A stretch of DNA of 64,000 nucleotides from Paenibacillus sp. PL91 (GTDB lineage: Bacteria > Bacillota > Bacilli > Paenibacillales > Paenibacillaceae): positions 61,780-125,779 of the forward strand of contig NZ_JABBYG020000020.1 in NCBI RefSeq assembly GCF_012935325.2, written 5' to 3'. The translations under genes and the position numbers were made by a program. Shown here one piece after another: positions 36,927-46,539 of this stretch (the stretch's first letter is position 1; every line of letters starts with the position of its first letter). Under the pieces are notes generated by a model. That model was not told where the DNA came from. It saw only the letters and a program-made list of their open reading frames with translations, and did no database searches.

Positions 36927-38114
36927 TCAGATAATTGTTTGTAATTGATTTTCGCGTTCGCTTTTAGCTGCATACCTTAGTTGAACTGCATTGGCTTGTA
37001 CATAGTAAACCCAATTCCCGACGCCTACTTTTACATCCTCTACGCTGTCTATAATTCCGATCTCGAGAAGTTCTTGGAACCCCTTCTTAATGGTTTGACG
37101 AGCCCGGTTTGTATTATTTCTATCAATGTCAATGTGATTTCTCAATGTAGTAAAATCGAACTCATATAAATCTTTTTCCTCTTTACTGTATTCGGTTAAA
37201 ATGAATTTATACAAGCTCTTAGCAATGTTTAGAGTAAGGTCATTCATAAGGTAAATGTTGATATTTACAAATTCCCCGCGTTGTAGCGCTTCATAAATAT
37301 AGTCCTGAAACAATACTGTGAAACTGGCAAACTTATTTCCTCTTGCAGCGAATTTCTGAAAAATTCGATGATACTCATATTCAATATCTTCTTCGGAATC
37401 TTGACCATTTGATTCTTGAAAAATGATCGATGTGCTATATATATCCATGAGGCTGTTCCGAATGTTCTGGTAGTCGCCTCCACCTGGATTTGGGATCTTT
37501 AACTCACTTACGATATCACCAATTTCAACACGTAACTCTTTTGGCATGCCTTTATCCAAACAGATTTTGCACACAGCTGCAAAAACACGATGATCGTAAT
37601 CAGTCAGCAAAGTTCCACGCTCATTTTGAAAGAGAAGCGTTCGATAACCACCACCTCTTTTTTCAACAAGAAGACCGTTATTACCTTGCTGGAGTTTTGC
37701 TAAAGTAACATTTCCAGGGCGATCCACACTAAAGATCGGATAATCAATATGTTTTTGAAGTACGGGATGGTCTCCCTTTTTTGAACGTACCTCTTTCCTA
37801 GTTACAATTGCGGCCTCAAGTATGTTCATTTTCAGATCCATGAACTCGAGTTCATAAAGTTCATCTTCTTCAAGATTCGATCCTTGCTGTTTGGCTATCA
37901 ACTGTTTTTCTTTTAACGAATTGACATCACGGCCAATAGAAATAAAGGACTTATCGAGTTCGGTCGTATTGAAGTTAATAAATTTATTGAGTCGCACATC
38001 AACCATTCTCTTAATAATATCTTCTTTGCTGCCCGAAGGAACCTTACCACCGTTTACGGAAGATAGAATTTCATTCGAGCAATCTTCAAGTGCATTCATA
38101 AGTTTTTTGCTCAT
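36927..38114 (-). CDS. replication-initiator-like protein
   Basis: In this 395-residue protein the N-terminal third is helical and charged. The centre (KRGGGYRTLLFQNERGTLLTDYDHRVFAAVCKI, about 152-184) and the C-terminal part (LYEFDFTTLRNHIDIDRNNTNRARQTIKKGFQELLEIGII, about 310-350) look like two winged-helix DNA-binding domains, as in iteron-binding Rep initiators. The 17-copy iteron array lies 50 bp past its stop. GGAGGGG precedes the ATG. The specific Rep family is not identified. Confidence 0.6.
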   Translation of the reverse strand: MSKKLMNALEDCSNEILSSVNGGKVPSGSKEDIIKRMVDVRLNKFINFNTTELDKSFISIGRDVNSLKEKQLIAKQQGSNLEEDELYELEFMDLKMNILEAAIVTRKEVRSKKGDHPVLQKHIDYPIFSVDRPGNVTLAKLQQGNNGLLVEKRGGGYRTLLFQNERGTLLTDYDHRVFAAVCKICLDKGMPKELRVEIGDIVSELKIPNPGGGDYQNIRNSLMDIYSTSIIFQESNGQDSEEDIEYEYHRIFQKFAARGNKFASFTVLFQDYIYEALQRGEFVNINIYLMNDLTLNIAKSLYKFILTEYSKEEKDLYEFDFTTLRNHIDIDRNNTNRARQTIKKGFQELLEIGIIDSVEDVKVGVGNWVYYVQANAVQLRYAAKSERENQLQTII

Positions 38115-38296
38115 TTTTTAGAGTTCCCCTCCATTATCCGGGTTTCCTCCTTCCATTCTAAAGGTGAATCGTCAAATACACAATATAAGATGTGTCCGTG
38201 CTCGATATTCATTCCAGATAATAAAAATATTTCTAAAAAAGTGCCGGGTTGATTTTGTGAAGGAAATTGAATTTCTTTAATATTGAAAAAAGACAT
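38111..38296 (-). CDS. small unknown protein coupled to the initiator gene
   Basis: A 61-residue frame (MSFFNIKEIQFPSQNQPGTF...EWKEETRIMEGNSKK) ends in an ATGA overlap with the start of the initiator gene. Such overlaps favour translational coupling. There is no clear ribosome binding site before its own ATG, and no family is recognised. Confidence 0.4.
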   Translation of the reverse strand: MSFFNIKEIQFPSQNQPGTFLEIFLLSGMNIEHGHILYCVFDDSPLEWKEETRIMEGNSKK

Positions 38297-38490
38297 AAAT
38301 AAAGAGCCGGATACAAGATGCGACTCAATTCATTTATTCTTATTCTTTTTCTTTTTCTTTTTTTGAGTGGTATGCCTGCCTCTTTCGCATACGCAATCGT
38401 ATCCTTCGCGAAATATCTTTTTATCTTGTACGATCCATTTTCGAATGGCTGTAAAGTTTTTATAGTCAGATTCCTTTTACCCCAAACTCC
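38233..38490 (-). CDS. possible small basic protein
   Basis: One minus-strand frame contains LTIKTLQPFENGSYKIKRYF, then AKDTIAYAKEAGIPLKKRKRKR, which looks like a genuine protein segment with a basic tail. It has no ATG; a CTG or GTG-like start after AAAAGG near 38470 is possible. The 3' part overlaps the previous ORF in another frame, so the real end is uncertain. Confidence 0.25.
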   Translation of the reverse strand, partial: GVWGKRNLTIKTLQPFENGSYKIKRYFAKDTIAYAKEAGIPLKKRKRKRIRINELSRILYPALYLCLFSILKKFNFLHKINPALF

Positions 38491-38659
38491 CCTCTTCCCC
38501 CTTCTAATAACAAAACTATAGGTAAATCCCAGGGACGCAGGAACTCCGTTCCTAGGATAATAACTAAGGGGGGCTATGAATGAAGCAGGATAGAAGGAGG
38601 CAAATGTAAATATGAAGATCCGATCGGACAATAAAGTAAAAAGTATCTGTTGTACCAAG

Positions 38660-39440
38660 GGTGGTTAATCCCCAAAATAAAAGTTTCCCTAACTTCACAA
38701 TCTAATGGACTACTCTTTCAAGAAGGGGTGGCAGACTAAGTTGCAATTCCAAGCTGTGTTAGATCAGGTTTTCCCTGCTTACAAAAGGTGTCTATGGAGC
38801 TATATGTATAGCATTCACGCCGCAGATCGATGTCAGGGCAGAAATCTGTATACAAAAACAGGAAGGCTGAATTTTAGGTGTAACTTTTAAAGACGGAACC
38901 GAGTAACAGCTAAGAAATACAGTCCCCAATCGTTGCCGGTCCGAGTACAAGTGTTGCTGACACAATACATCAAAGAGAATCGACCGTATAATCTTATTCA
39001 TATCTATTCGGAGTAACCAATTTGATAAGATAAGTTTCTTAGGTTATAAAGGAATTAGATAAGACGTTTAATCGCAAGTACTGCGAACCCTTTTGGGTTC
39101 AGAAATTATGATTACAGCTTTTTCATTTACTTTCCTCAGGGAAACACACATTCAGCAATTCCTTTTTAATCCCAAGTATGTGGATTAAACCAAACCAACT
39201 ACCAGTTAGAGTTTAAGTACGAGGATACAATTGATTATGTTTAGAGTTATTGTCCAGCGAAAACTAGATTCCGACGATTTTATGTCTAATAGGCGCAACC
39301 CGCCACGAACTTCACCTGAACAAAAAAAGGCCCCGAGGTTGTTTTCCACCGGACCTTTTTATCGACGTTTTCGGATGTCTAAAATTTCATATATAACCTA
39401 CAGCTTCGACACTTACCCCCATTGGTTAAATACCACCTAA
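38660..39440. other. non-coding stretch
   Basis: Only short frames are present and none has a supportable start. A weak hairpin with A- and T-rich flanks (AAAAAGGCC...GGACCTTTTT) lies near 39325-39360. Confidence 0.4.
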
Positions 39441-39441
39441 A

Positions 39442-39933
39442 CTATTGGTTAGGCTGATTAGTAAAGTGACTTTTATAAAATTCCGCAGATTTAATGGTTT
39501 GACTTGCTTCTTGTGAATTTCCATCGTGGACATCCTGTCCAACGATGACTTTCCATTGCCCATTTATGTTTAATACAGGTACCACCATTTGTGTTTCTTT
39601 CAAGGATTCGGTCTCAGCCAGCACAGTTGCTTTGTAAAGATCCTTTTCAACCCTCTCAAGAGAGATCGTTTCAAATTTATAAACCTTCTCATCGAGTTGC
39701 ACCACGTTTGCTTTGAATTGTTCTTGCTTAGGCCAACTAAGATCCAATGAGAATTGAACTATGCTATCCACATCATGTTTCTGCGCTGCAGCCTCGTACT
39801 TCTTGAGTACTGAACGTACCAAGTCCTCCTCGGTTTCCCCTGCATTTGCTGTTAGTGAGCTGACAATAAAAAAAATGCATATTGCGAGAACAAGAACACC
39901 AAGAATGCCTGGAGAATTTCTTTTTAATTTCAA
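39442..39933 (-). CDS. secreted protein of unknown function
   Basis: This 163-residue protein has a clear signal peptide (basic start, hydrophobic 10-28, ANA-G cut near 31). The mature part (VRSVLKKYEAAAQKHDVDSIVQFS..., NINGQWKVIVGQ) recalls small NTF2-like or DUF4878-type secreted domains. GAGGAG precedes the ATG. It stands alone. Confidence 0.7.
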   Translation of the reverse strand: MKLKRNSPGILGVLVLAICIFFIVSSLTANAGETEEDLVRSVLKKYEAAAQKHDVDSIVQFSLDLSWPKQEQFKANVVQLDEKVYKFETISLERVEKDLYKATVLAETESLKETQMVVPVLNINGQWKVIVGQDVHDGNSQEASQTIKSAEFYKSHFTNQPNQ

Positions 39934-40352
39934 ACTAAACTCCTCCTTAGTGGTTTGTTATAGAGTGATAAAACGTTATTGTTCATGGCCTCTTGATTCG
40001 GAAAAGCGGAAGCTCATTTTACATGTTTCACTCATTGATCGTTCTAACAAACGCGATAAGTTGACTTCAAATTTATCCGGTAGACCAGCATTACGAATAC
40101 TTGGTACTTGCGTACTTTACAGCTTTATAATCTGCTAGCACATCGAAGCATGGAAATTTGGACGGAAACAGATGTGGGATCAGTTGAAAACCACAATCTG
40201 CCCTCTTTGAACTTTTTCATTTCCCCAAATTACCTGCGAGTAATCCGTTTTTTTAATTCATTCCCCGAATTTCTCCATTTTTTCGCTCCACGGCTTTAAA
40301 CGTTGGCTTAGTAAAAGAATAAAATCTTCTAGACTAGCACCATGCTATTTTG

Positions 40353-40382
40353 TCAGATAGCGTAACAAAGGCTAGTACGCGG
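40353..40382. repeat. dispersed element, divergent copy (AGATAGCGTAACAAAGG)
   Basis: TAGCGTAACAAAGGCTAGTACGC closely matches the copy at 63178 (TAGCGTAACAAAGGACTAGCG). Confidence 0.5.
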
Positions 40383-40396
40383 CAATCTATCTGGTA

Positions 40397-41290
40397 CTAG
40401 ACCGTACGTACTTTGCGCTGAGATACATAGTAGTCGAACAACCTGATTACAATGAAGAGCAACAGACATACGGAGAGCTTCAGGGCTATGTCGACAATCC
40501 GAGCTGGGTCACCATTAGCAAACCGTTCATATCCGTAATAGACAGGGGAGCGAATAGACGAACCGATTAAAGCATAAAGCCTGAACGTCACCATATGCAT
40601 CAGCGTTAAAGTGATGGACAATCCGAACGGCAACAACGCGATATACCGATTATGACATATTGCATATAGAACTAACGATTGAATAGCCAAACATATACTC
40701 CCAATTCCCATTAATTCAAATGAGAATATGGAAAGGCCTCCAGTGGTATCAAAAACGCCGCTGAAGAACAGATTTTGAAACAGGGTGAACTCTTGGCCTC
40801 TAAATGTATGTACGAGAACCTGAAAATAAGCTTGAAGGTACCCGGCAAAGAAAAATAATGGAACCGACACTAAACAAACCCGATCAACGTTCTTGCGTGT
40901 TAAGAGAAGCGACAAGCATAAAAATAACACCACGACACAGGTTATAGGCAGAAGTTCGATATAACGGTTATGGACCCCAAATCTGCTTAAAAATAGTCCT
41001 CCTGCAGTAGAGCATAAAAACAGTAGAACTAAGCCTCTTCCGACCTCACGAATGGATTTTCCGGAATACCCGTAAGTCTCTTTTGTCAATCGGTAGTTCA
41101 ACTCTTCCGGGGAACCAAACTGCCTAATTGATCTGTCGATCGCCTCTTCAGGGTTGAAGCCTTGATCGAGCAATTCTTGTATAGAGCAATGGAGATGAGC
41201 TTCCATCTCTTCAGCACATTGACTTTTCTCCCGCTTTTTCAAATAACTACGTTCTAATATACTATCAATGTAATGCCGAACCCTTTCCAT
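40397..41290 (-). CDS. membrane protein with permease-prefix domain, PadR partner
   Basis: The ATG at 41290 after GGGAGG is preferred over an ATG 12 bases earlier. In the resulting 297-residue protein, residues 1-75 form a soluble helical prefix (HLHCSIQELLDQGFNPEEAIDRSIRQFGSPEEL) typical of proteins coded beside PadR regulators. About six membrane helices follow. The gene overlaps the PadR gene by 26 bases. The role may be control of a membrane stress or transport function; it is not known. Confidence 0.75.
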   Translation of the reverse strand: MERVRHYIDSILERSYLKKREKSQCAEEMEAHLHCSIQELLDQGFNPEEAIDRSIRQFGSPEELNYRLTKETYGYSGKSIREVGRGLVLLFLCSTAGGLFLSRFGVHNRYIELLPITCVVVLFLCLSLLLTRKNVDRVCLVSVPLFFFAGYLQAYFQVLVHTFRGQEFTLFQNLFFSGVFDTTGGLSIFSFELMGIGSICLAIQSLVLYAICHNRYIALLPFGLSITLTLMHMVTFRLYALIGSSIRSPVYYGYERFANGDPARIVDIALKLSVCLLLFIVIRLFDYYVSQRKVRTV

Positions 41291-41615
41291 GTGCCTCCCC
41301 ACCCAAAAAAAGATTTATAATTCGTAAATTGCCCACCCAGGATTGCTTACTCTCCTCCAGCTTTTTCAGCCCCTGTTTTGTGATTCGGTAGTATCGCCGA
41401 CGTGGGCCTGATGGACGTTCATCCCAGTAGCCTTCGATGTAATTGTTCGCTTCCATCCGTTTCAGGGCGGGATACAACGTTCCTTCCTTCATCTCTAAAA
41501 GCCCCGCAGTCTCCTCGTTTACGATCTTCGAGATTTCATACCCATATGCATCCTCGCGGCCCAGTACTGACAGCACGATCGCATCTATGTATCCTTTAAT
41601 CATTTCATTACGCAA
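41265..41615 (-). CDS. PadR-family transcriptional regulator
   Basis: AGGTGGGG before the TTG at 41615 sets the start (an in-frame GTG at 41627 overlaps that site). The 116-residue product has the PadR winged helix: DAIVLSVLGREDAYGYEISKIV, LLEMKEGTLYPALKRMEANNYIEGYW, and GPRRRYYRITKQGLKKLEE. It is coupled by overlap to the membrane protein gene downstream and likely represses it. Confidence 0.88.
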   Translation of the reverse strand: MRNEMIKGYIDAIVLSVLGREDAYGYEISKIVNEETAGLLEMKEGTLYPALKRMEANNYIEGYWDERPSGPRRRYYRITKQGLKKLEESKQSWVGNLRIINLFLGGEAHGKGSALH

Positions 41616-41630
41616 TGACTGCCCCACCTT

Positions 41631-42291
41631 ACCTAGTTATTCTATGTATAAAGAATAACTAAATATGAAGGAAGACGCAACCTCGTTTTTTAAAAAAGTC
41701 TCAAGTCGCACTCTTTGAGCCAGCAACCTTTCGTTTGGAGGGTTGCGAAACAAACTTATGGTTTATAAGATCGCAGCAAATGTGCTGCACAACTGATAAT
41801 GCTGCCGGCAGCTATTGACGAGATAATTATTGTTCAAAGCCTCTGTTTATCTATCATTACCCGTCTCTCGGTTTTAAGGGTTTATCTCACATATACTCAC
41901 TCATTCGAAGGATTTCATCACCTTGAATGAGGTCAATTATAAGAAGCTGCACAGATGATACCAGTTGTAGTGGTGGGCAGGGTATGAGGAAATAGAAGGA
42001 ACTATTAGGAATATTCCCAAGGTGGTTTCTAGCACGCATACTCCACAATCCCTTGGAGGTTCACCATCACAAATTGTTTCTGCTCTTACATTCATTCGTT
42101 ATACCTGTCCAAGGTGTGGAGACTGATAGTGTTAAGCGGATAGGACTCAGAAAGCAGAGCTTTGATGTCCTTTTCAATCTGTTCAAGCATGGTGGTAACT
42201 CTTTCATATTTTTCAATGAGCGGAATTAAATCTACCTTTGATTCTTCTACGGCGGTTCGATCTCCGACACTGCATTTAGCATGTGCGAACG
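41631..42291. other. non-coding stretch with gene scraps
   Basis: A hairpin (GCAACC...GGGTTGC) lies near 41727-41750. On the minus strand at 42125-42245 a frame reads EESKVDLIPLIEKYERVTTM then LEQIEKDIKALLSE, a coiled-coil scrap that could come from a recombinase or phage protein. No full gene is present. Confidence 0.35.
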
Positions 42292-42453
42292 ATGGAGGTA
42301 ATGAAAGACTACGGGGACAGGAAGGGTTACATCGAATCTGGTCTACAAGATTTTAGGGAAATTCATTGGCTCTCCGAGGATCGGAAAGTGAGTTTCGAGT
42401 ACGACGGGATTAAACATCTCAATACTTCGGTCACTAATGCTGCAGGAATATAA
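42292..42453 (+). CDS. possible 53-residue protein
   Basis: The frame MEVMKDYGDRKGYIESGLQD... ends at 42453, 14 bases before a clear terminator. The ribosome binding site is poorly placed: GGAGG lies between the two candidate ATG codons. No family is recognised. Confidence 0.3.
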   Translation: MEVMKDYGDRKGYIESGLQDFREIHWLSEDRKVSFEYDGIKHLNTSVTNAAGI

Positions 42454-42467
42454 TCAGCTGCAAACAT

Positions 42468-42490
42468 GAGGGGATCTCCCCTCCCTTTTT
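42468..42490 (+). terminator. terminator hairpin
   Basis: GAGGGGA-TC-TCCCCTC followed by CCTTTTT. Confidence 0.65.
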
Positions 42491-42563
42491 ATCATCGTTT
42501 ACCTGTAGTTCCCAGACTTCATAAGTGTTTTAGCGTTCGGCAAGGCGAATATCCCGGTCATTA

Positions 42564-43325
42564 TCATAGTTTAGGCAGTTTACTATTATTTTTGTATCCT
42601 GAATCGTATGCGCTCTTGATAGCGTAAGCTAATTCCGGTGTATATTTCCGGATTTTCAGTCTTCCTCGCTCTATGGCCTCTTTAGCGTATTCATCAGAGT
42701 AATACAGGGTATCATCCGTTACATGCACTAAATAGTATTGTCGTTCCGAACCAACTTTACGGCTTTTTACCTTTGTATTCAAGATCTTTTTAGCCCTACC
42801 CAATTTGGCACCTTCATGGATGTCAATTCCCCAGATTTCCTGATTACTATTATCTAAAACTTCATAGCCGACAACTACTTTGCGTTCTAAACTTTCGGAC
42901 AAAGTAAGTAATTTAAGTAATGTACAATCCGTTTGCGGTTTGAATTTCCCCATTGTTTTTTTAGTGGATGACTTTCCTGTAGTCACATCTTTGGAGACTT
43001 TTTTCATTTTCGTTTTCTTTAATTCTGATGAAAAATCCCCATCACTATTCGTTGTATCTTTTTTGCTTGTCAATTTTTTCAAGAGTTCTTGTTCCATTTC
43101 AATCTTAATCTTTTGCATATCCTGCGACATTTTCAAGGTCAAATCCCGCTCCAATTTCTTCTGCAATGTTATGCTGCTCTCGTCCTTAGTTTTAGTCGTC
43201 GTCTTTGTAGGGGTGGTTTTCCGACTCTTAGTTTTCTTACGTTGGTTTTTTGGTTTCGTGAGAGTATGAATGGTTTTCTTTATCTTTTGCATCAACGACT
43301 TTTTCACCTTTCGTTGTCTAGACAT
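42564..43325 (-). CDS. very basic Lys/Thr-rich protein of unknown function
   Basis: This 253-residue protein follows AAAGGAGG. Residues 1-50 are almost all Lys, Thr, Arg and Ser. A coiled coil follows (about 55-95), then a second Lys/Thr region. A folded C-terminal domain (about 130-253, KVVVGYEVLDNSNQEIWGIDI..., RQYYLVHVTDDTLYYSDEYA) closes it. The tail composition suggests nucleic-acid binding. No family is recognised. It has AT-rich codon use like the rest of the accessory segment. Confidence 0.65.
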   Translation of the reverse strand: MSRQRKVKKSLMQKIKKTIHTLTKPKNQRKKTKSRKTTPTKTTTKTKDESSITLQKKLERDLTLKMSQDMQKIKIEMEQELLKKLTSKKDTTNSDGDFSSELKKTKMKKVSKDVTTGKSSTKKTMGKFKPQTDCTLLKLLTLSESLERKVVVGYEVLDNSNQEIWGIDIHEGAKLGRAKKILNTKVKSRKVGSERQYYLVHVTDDTLYYSDEYAKEAIERGRLKIRKYTPELAYAIKSAYDSGYKNNSKLPKL

Positions 43326-43741
43326 TTTATTCCTCCTTTGCAGGCCGTAGGAGGCACACAGATATGTGTGCCCGTGATTTATCTTTTAATCTTGTAATGT
43401 TTTAACTATTTGTTTTTTCTAAATCATGTTCCTGCGAGTTAGTTTAATATCGTTGTTGCTATCATTTTACCATACGCTCCTTTCCAGCTGGTTAAGTAAT
43501 CGGGTCGACATGGTTGATCACGGCTAACGATATATGTTCTTGTCCATTTTGGCTATGGTTATAGGATCATGTCCTACTACAATAGATACGTCTACTACTA
43601 CTTTTCACCTTTAGGTGGTTTACGTAAATGAACGTATGTATAAAACCATAAGTACATTTCACTTCTAATTCCTTTAGTAGATGTATAAAAAGCAAAAAAA
43701 TCCACAAAATAACTTCACATCCAGTTAAGGAGAGAACATAC

Positions 43742-43954
43742 ATGAGCAGAAAAAGTCTAGTCGTTCCACAAGCACAACCAGCACTTGACCAAATGAAATA
43801 TGAGGTAGCACAGCAGTTTGGAATTCAATGGTCTTCAGATGGTTACAATGGGAATATGACTACTCGTGATGCAGGTATTATTGGTGGAAACATCACAAGA
43901 ACATTAATTCAAATTGCAGAACAATCACTTGGTTCAGGGACAAGAAGATTCTAA
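43742..43954 (+). CDS. alpha/beta-type small acid-soluble spore protein
   Basis: This 70-residue product carries both SASP signatures: ALDQMKYEVAQQFGI near 14-28 and the stretch from TTRDAGIIGGNITRTLIQ to AEQSLG near 40-63, including a GPR-cleavage-like region around EVAQQFGI. It coats DNA in the forespore. AAGGAGA precedes the ATG. A GTATA box followed about 18 bases later by an A-rich -10-like sequence upstream would fit sigma-G control (inference). A terminator follows. Confidence 0.93.
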   Translation: MSRKSLVVPQAQPALDQMKYEVAQQFGIQWSSDGYNGNMTTRDAGIIGGNITRTLIQIAEQSLGSGTRRF

Positions 43955-43965
43955 TATAAAATTAA

Positions 43966-44012
43966 AAAATAGCCCTCCTCAATCTCATATAGAGACTAGG
44001 AGGGCTATTTAA
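43966..44012 (+). terminator. terminator of the SASP gene
   Basis: AAATAGCCCTCCT and AGGAGGGCTATTT form a 13-bp stem. Confidence 0.85.
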
Positions 44013-44170
44013 AGTTCAGTTACTGTTCAACTTGTTTAATGAGCTATAGATGATAAATTACAACACGCTACGCTGTATTTACTCACGCTTCAGGAAATCT
44101 TTGAGAAAACGAAGATAAGGTATTAGGAGCAAAACATTCGTATAGCCAAGGTACTTAGGTTTCGAGGGAC

Positions 44171-44204
44171 AAAAAAATAACCGGTCGAGAGTGTATCTCG
44201 CCGG
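44171..44204 (-). terminator. terminator of the Uma2 gene
   Basis: CCGGCGAGA and TCTCGACCGG pair on the minus strand and TTATTTTTTT follows. Confidence 0.8.
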
Positions 44205-44220
44205 CTGATTGTGTTTGTTA

Positions 44221-44784
44221 TTATAAACTGAACAGTGTGTTCATAGGCACTTGTAAATCTTTAAAGACAATGGATTGGATCGTTTCCTGCTCCGTATATA
44301 AATGACGTACCTGGTAACTGCCATCCTGCAGCGCATATACATGTACTGTTCGATTCCCAGGATCGACAATCCAATATTCCTGCACTCCATGCTCTTGATA
44401 TAAGTTGAACTTCTCATTAAAGTCCTTCAATGCAGTCGAAGGTGACAGCACTTCAATGATTATAGTTGGCGCACCGTGACAACCGTTCTTGGATATTTGG
44501 TCCTTCGAGCAAACAACCGAGAGATCCGGTTGAGTGACTTGATCGGGTGATTGATACTCTTCACTTTCACTGAAAAACACATCAAACGGAGCCACAAACA
44601 CATAGCAACTCCGATTCTGGAAGAACGTCCGTAGGGCGAAATGAAGCTCACCTACAATAAATTGATGCAATGAGGTCGGAGCTGGAGACATATTATAGGC
44701 TTTGCCGTTAATTAACTCCCACGATCCGTCCCATGTCAACCAATCTTGATAGGTATGAATTTTCTTCTCATCTGGATTTGACAC
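44221..44784 (-). CDS. Uma2-family (DUF820) putative endonuclease
   Basis: This 187-residue protein has the PD-(D/E)XK-like Uma2 pattern: WELINGKAYNMSPAPTSLHQ near 22-41, QPDLSVVC (about 86-93), APTIIIEVLSPSTALKDFNEK (about 104-124, with the E and K of the active site) and EYWIVDPGNRTVHVY (about 136-150). The family is restriction-endonuclease-like but its biological role is unclear. It is a single gene with its own terminator. Confidence 0.88.
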   Translation of the reverse strand: MSNPDEKKIHTYQDWLTWDGSWELINGKAYNMSPAPTSLHQFIVGELHFALRTFFQNRSCYVFVAPFDVFFSESEEYQSPDQVTQPDLSVVCSKDQISKNGCHGAPTIIIEVLSPSTALKDFNEKFNLYQEHGVQEYWIVDPGNRTVHVYALQDGSYQVRHLYTEQETIQSIVFKDLQVPMNTLFSL

Positions 44785-44909
44785 AATGTTCGACCTCCTT
44801 ATGATTTTTCGTGTGAACTTTTACTAATTGTACCATGATCAAACGGATCGTTGCTAATTTTCACTCGTTTATTATCAACAGTATTACCCGATTATTAGCA
44901 GTGTTTCAC

Positions 44910-45149
44910 CTATCTCACAATTTCTGATCCTTGCTGTGCCTTCCTACTCGATAGCAATTTAGGCGTCTCATTGCTGATCCGGAAACCGTTGACGAGCTGA
45001 CCAGGAGCCTTCGGCTTGACTTTGACCTTTTTGGCCTTTGAGGCCGCGGCAGCAGCTGGAACCGACTTAACTTCGCAAACAGATTTTATCCATTCAGTTA
45101 TGCTGTACCCGCCTTCGCCATAAGAATCATAGCCATAGGATTGGTTCAA
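44910..45149 (-). CDS. small unknown protein
   Basis: This 79-residue frame starts at a TTG just after AGAGAAGG. The sequence has a Tyr/Gly-rich start, an Ala/Lys run in the middle (SVPAAAAASKAKKVKVKPK) and GFRISNETPKLL. No family is recognised and no neighbour explains it. Confidence 0.35.
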   Translation of the reverse strand: MNQSYGYDSYGEGGYSITEWIKSVCEVKSVPAAAAASKAKKVKVKPKAPGQLVNGFRISNETPKLLSSRKAQQGSEIVR

Positions 45150-45263
45150 CCTTCTCTCAATTCATGTGCAGTACTTTTGTTCACCCCGTAGCCAATACCC
45201 CTCGTTGAGCTTTTCACATTTTTTATTTCCTCCTTTGATAAGTTCTTTGCTAATTGCCACCCA

Positions 45264-45596
45264 TTACGATGCGACTTTCAATGTCCGGCATCCCCGTTTC
45301 GCATACCGGAGACCGATTCCTTTTAACTTATAGATGGAGCATTTTAATTGAGCCGAATGAATCGGTTCGTCTCCTGAAAAAAGCAAACTTATGGGAATAT
45401 CCACGAACACTAGCTCCTTCCCTTTAGCACGCTTTTGGATTCCGTTTTTATTGGAATACCAGGACGGCAGAACCGGTGGTCGGTTTAGTGACACACCTCG
45501 ATTGCGAATGGCATACAATCGCACCTTTTCGCAGCTTAGCGTGGCTAAAATAGCTATTATCATCTGCAGCATTACGAATCTCTTTACTTGTAACAT
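45264..45596 (-). CDS. possible small unknown protein, start uncertain
   Basis: An open frame of 110 codons ends in KGIGLRYAKRGCRTLKVAS. There is no supportable ribosome binding site and part of it may be damaged. It lies just downstream of the broken XF1762 gene. Confidence 0.25.
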   Translation of the reverse strand: MLQVKRFVMLQMIIAILATLSCEKVRLYAIRNRGVSLNRPPVLPSWYSNKNGIQKRAKGKELVFVDIPISLLFSGDEPIHSAQLKCSIYKLKGIGLRYAKRGCRTLKVAS

Positions 45597-45620
45597 TCGA
45601 AATTTCCCCCTTGAGTAAAT

Positions 45621-46307
45621 TCAATTTCCTGCAATGTTCACCATCCAATATTTTTTCAGACCGGTTGGATGTTTATCTTCTCGTTGCCTTCCTCGACTAT
45701 TCCAGCTGCCACCAAGACTTTTTCCCAATAACTGAAACCCCGCGGCTCGAACTGATGAACCAGACTCTTCATCGAGCGTATACGTGATCAGTGATCGGTA
45801 GCCCATTTCTCTCGATACACGTCGTGCAGCAGCATAAAGCTTGCTGCAGGAGTGAATATACGCGTTGTTGACGCAAAGACGCGTCACTTCGAGCGTTTAT
45901 CCATTGTCGCGATGCCTGGATACAGGTCTACCCGCCGTGAGAACTCCAATAAGCCGTTCACCGTTTGATAACCCAAGGGCAAACTTCATCCCCTGTGGCG
46001 CCACATGGTGCCGATGATGCTTATTGATGAAGTCGCAGGCCTGACGGAAAGATACGGGAGTTAAGACCGTATCGAATTTGTCATACTCCGGATAATAATC
46101 GGCCATGTAACGGGTCGCTTGCTTGCGGCTCTGTGCCGAATCCCAAAGTAATTCAAATCCCTCGTTGTGTAGTTCGCATCGGCGATGGTTGAGCTCGTCG
46201 TCCGAATAGATCAGGTATTTTTTCATCTCTTCGTGGATGAAAATCCAGTAAAAGCTCACCGGTACAGGAATAGAGAAGCTAAATCCACTGTGCACGATAT
46301 AATCCAA
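45621..46307 (-). pseudogene. XF1762-family (GNAT-like) protein with a nonsense codon
   Basis: AGGAGG precedes a TTG at 46307. The frame reads to LTPVSFRQACDFINKHHRHH, APQGMKFALGLSNGERLIGV, GRPVSRHRDNG, then a TAA, and continues in the same frame with TLEVTRLCVNNAYIHSCSKL, YAAARRVSREMGYRSLITYT and LGGSWNSRGRQREDKHP. Both halves belong to the phage/ICE-associated XF1762 family. One in-frame stop breaks it. Readthrough is possible but unlikely. Confidence 0.75.
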
Positions 46308-46349
46308 TTTCCAATTCCTCCTCTTTTGGGCACAAAAAAAAGGAGACGC

Positions 46350-46376
46350 AAAAAAACATACGTGTCCCGTATGTTT
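46350..46376 (-). terminator. hairpin with T-run on minus strand
   Basis: AAACATACG and CGTATGTTT pair around GGACA, followed by TTTTGCG. A second inverted pair (AGGAGAC and GTCTCCT) encloses it. Confidence 0.6.
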
Positions 46377-46539
46377 AAATGGTCTCCTATATATCGTACC
46401 TATGTTTAATCGCTGTAAAGCGGCTCCTTCCCTACCAGAACATGTTGAGCGGCAAGGAAAATTTTGTTTGTTTCGGAATGTCTATATTATAATATGGCAC
46501 CTGCATGTATGTAAACTTTAAGGAAATGATATAGGGACA

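Noticed and set aside
38318..38521. Plus-strand 67-codon frame with a hydrophobic start like a signal peptide
   Set aside because: It is the complement of a Lys/Arg-rich run in the minus-strand frame, which itself looks more protein-like; hydrophobic bias is expected from AAA/AGA complements.
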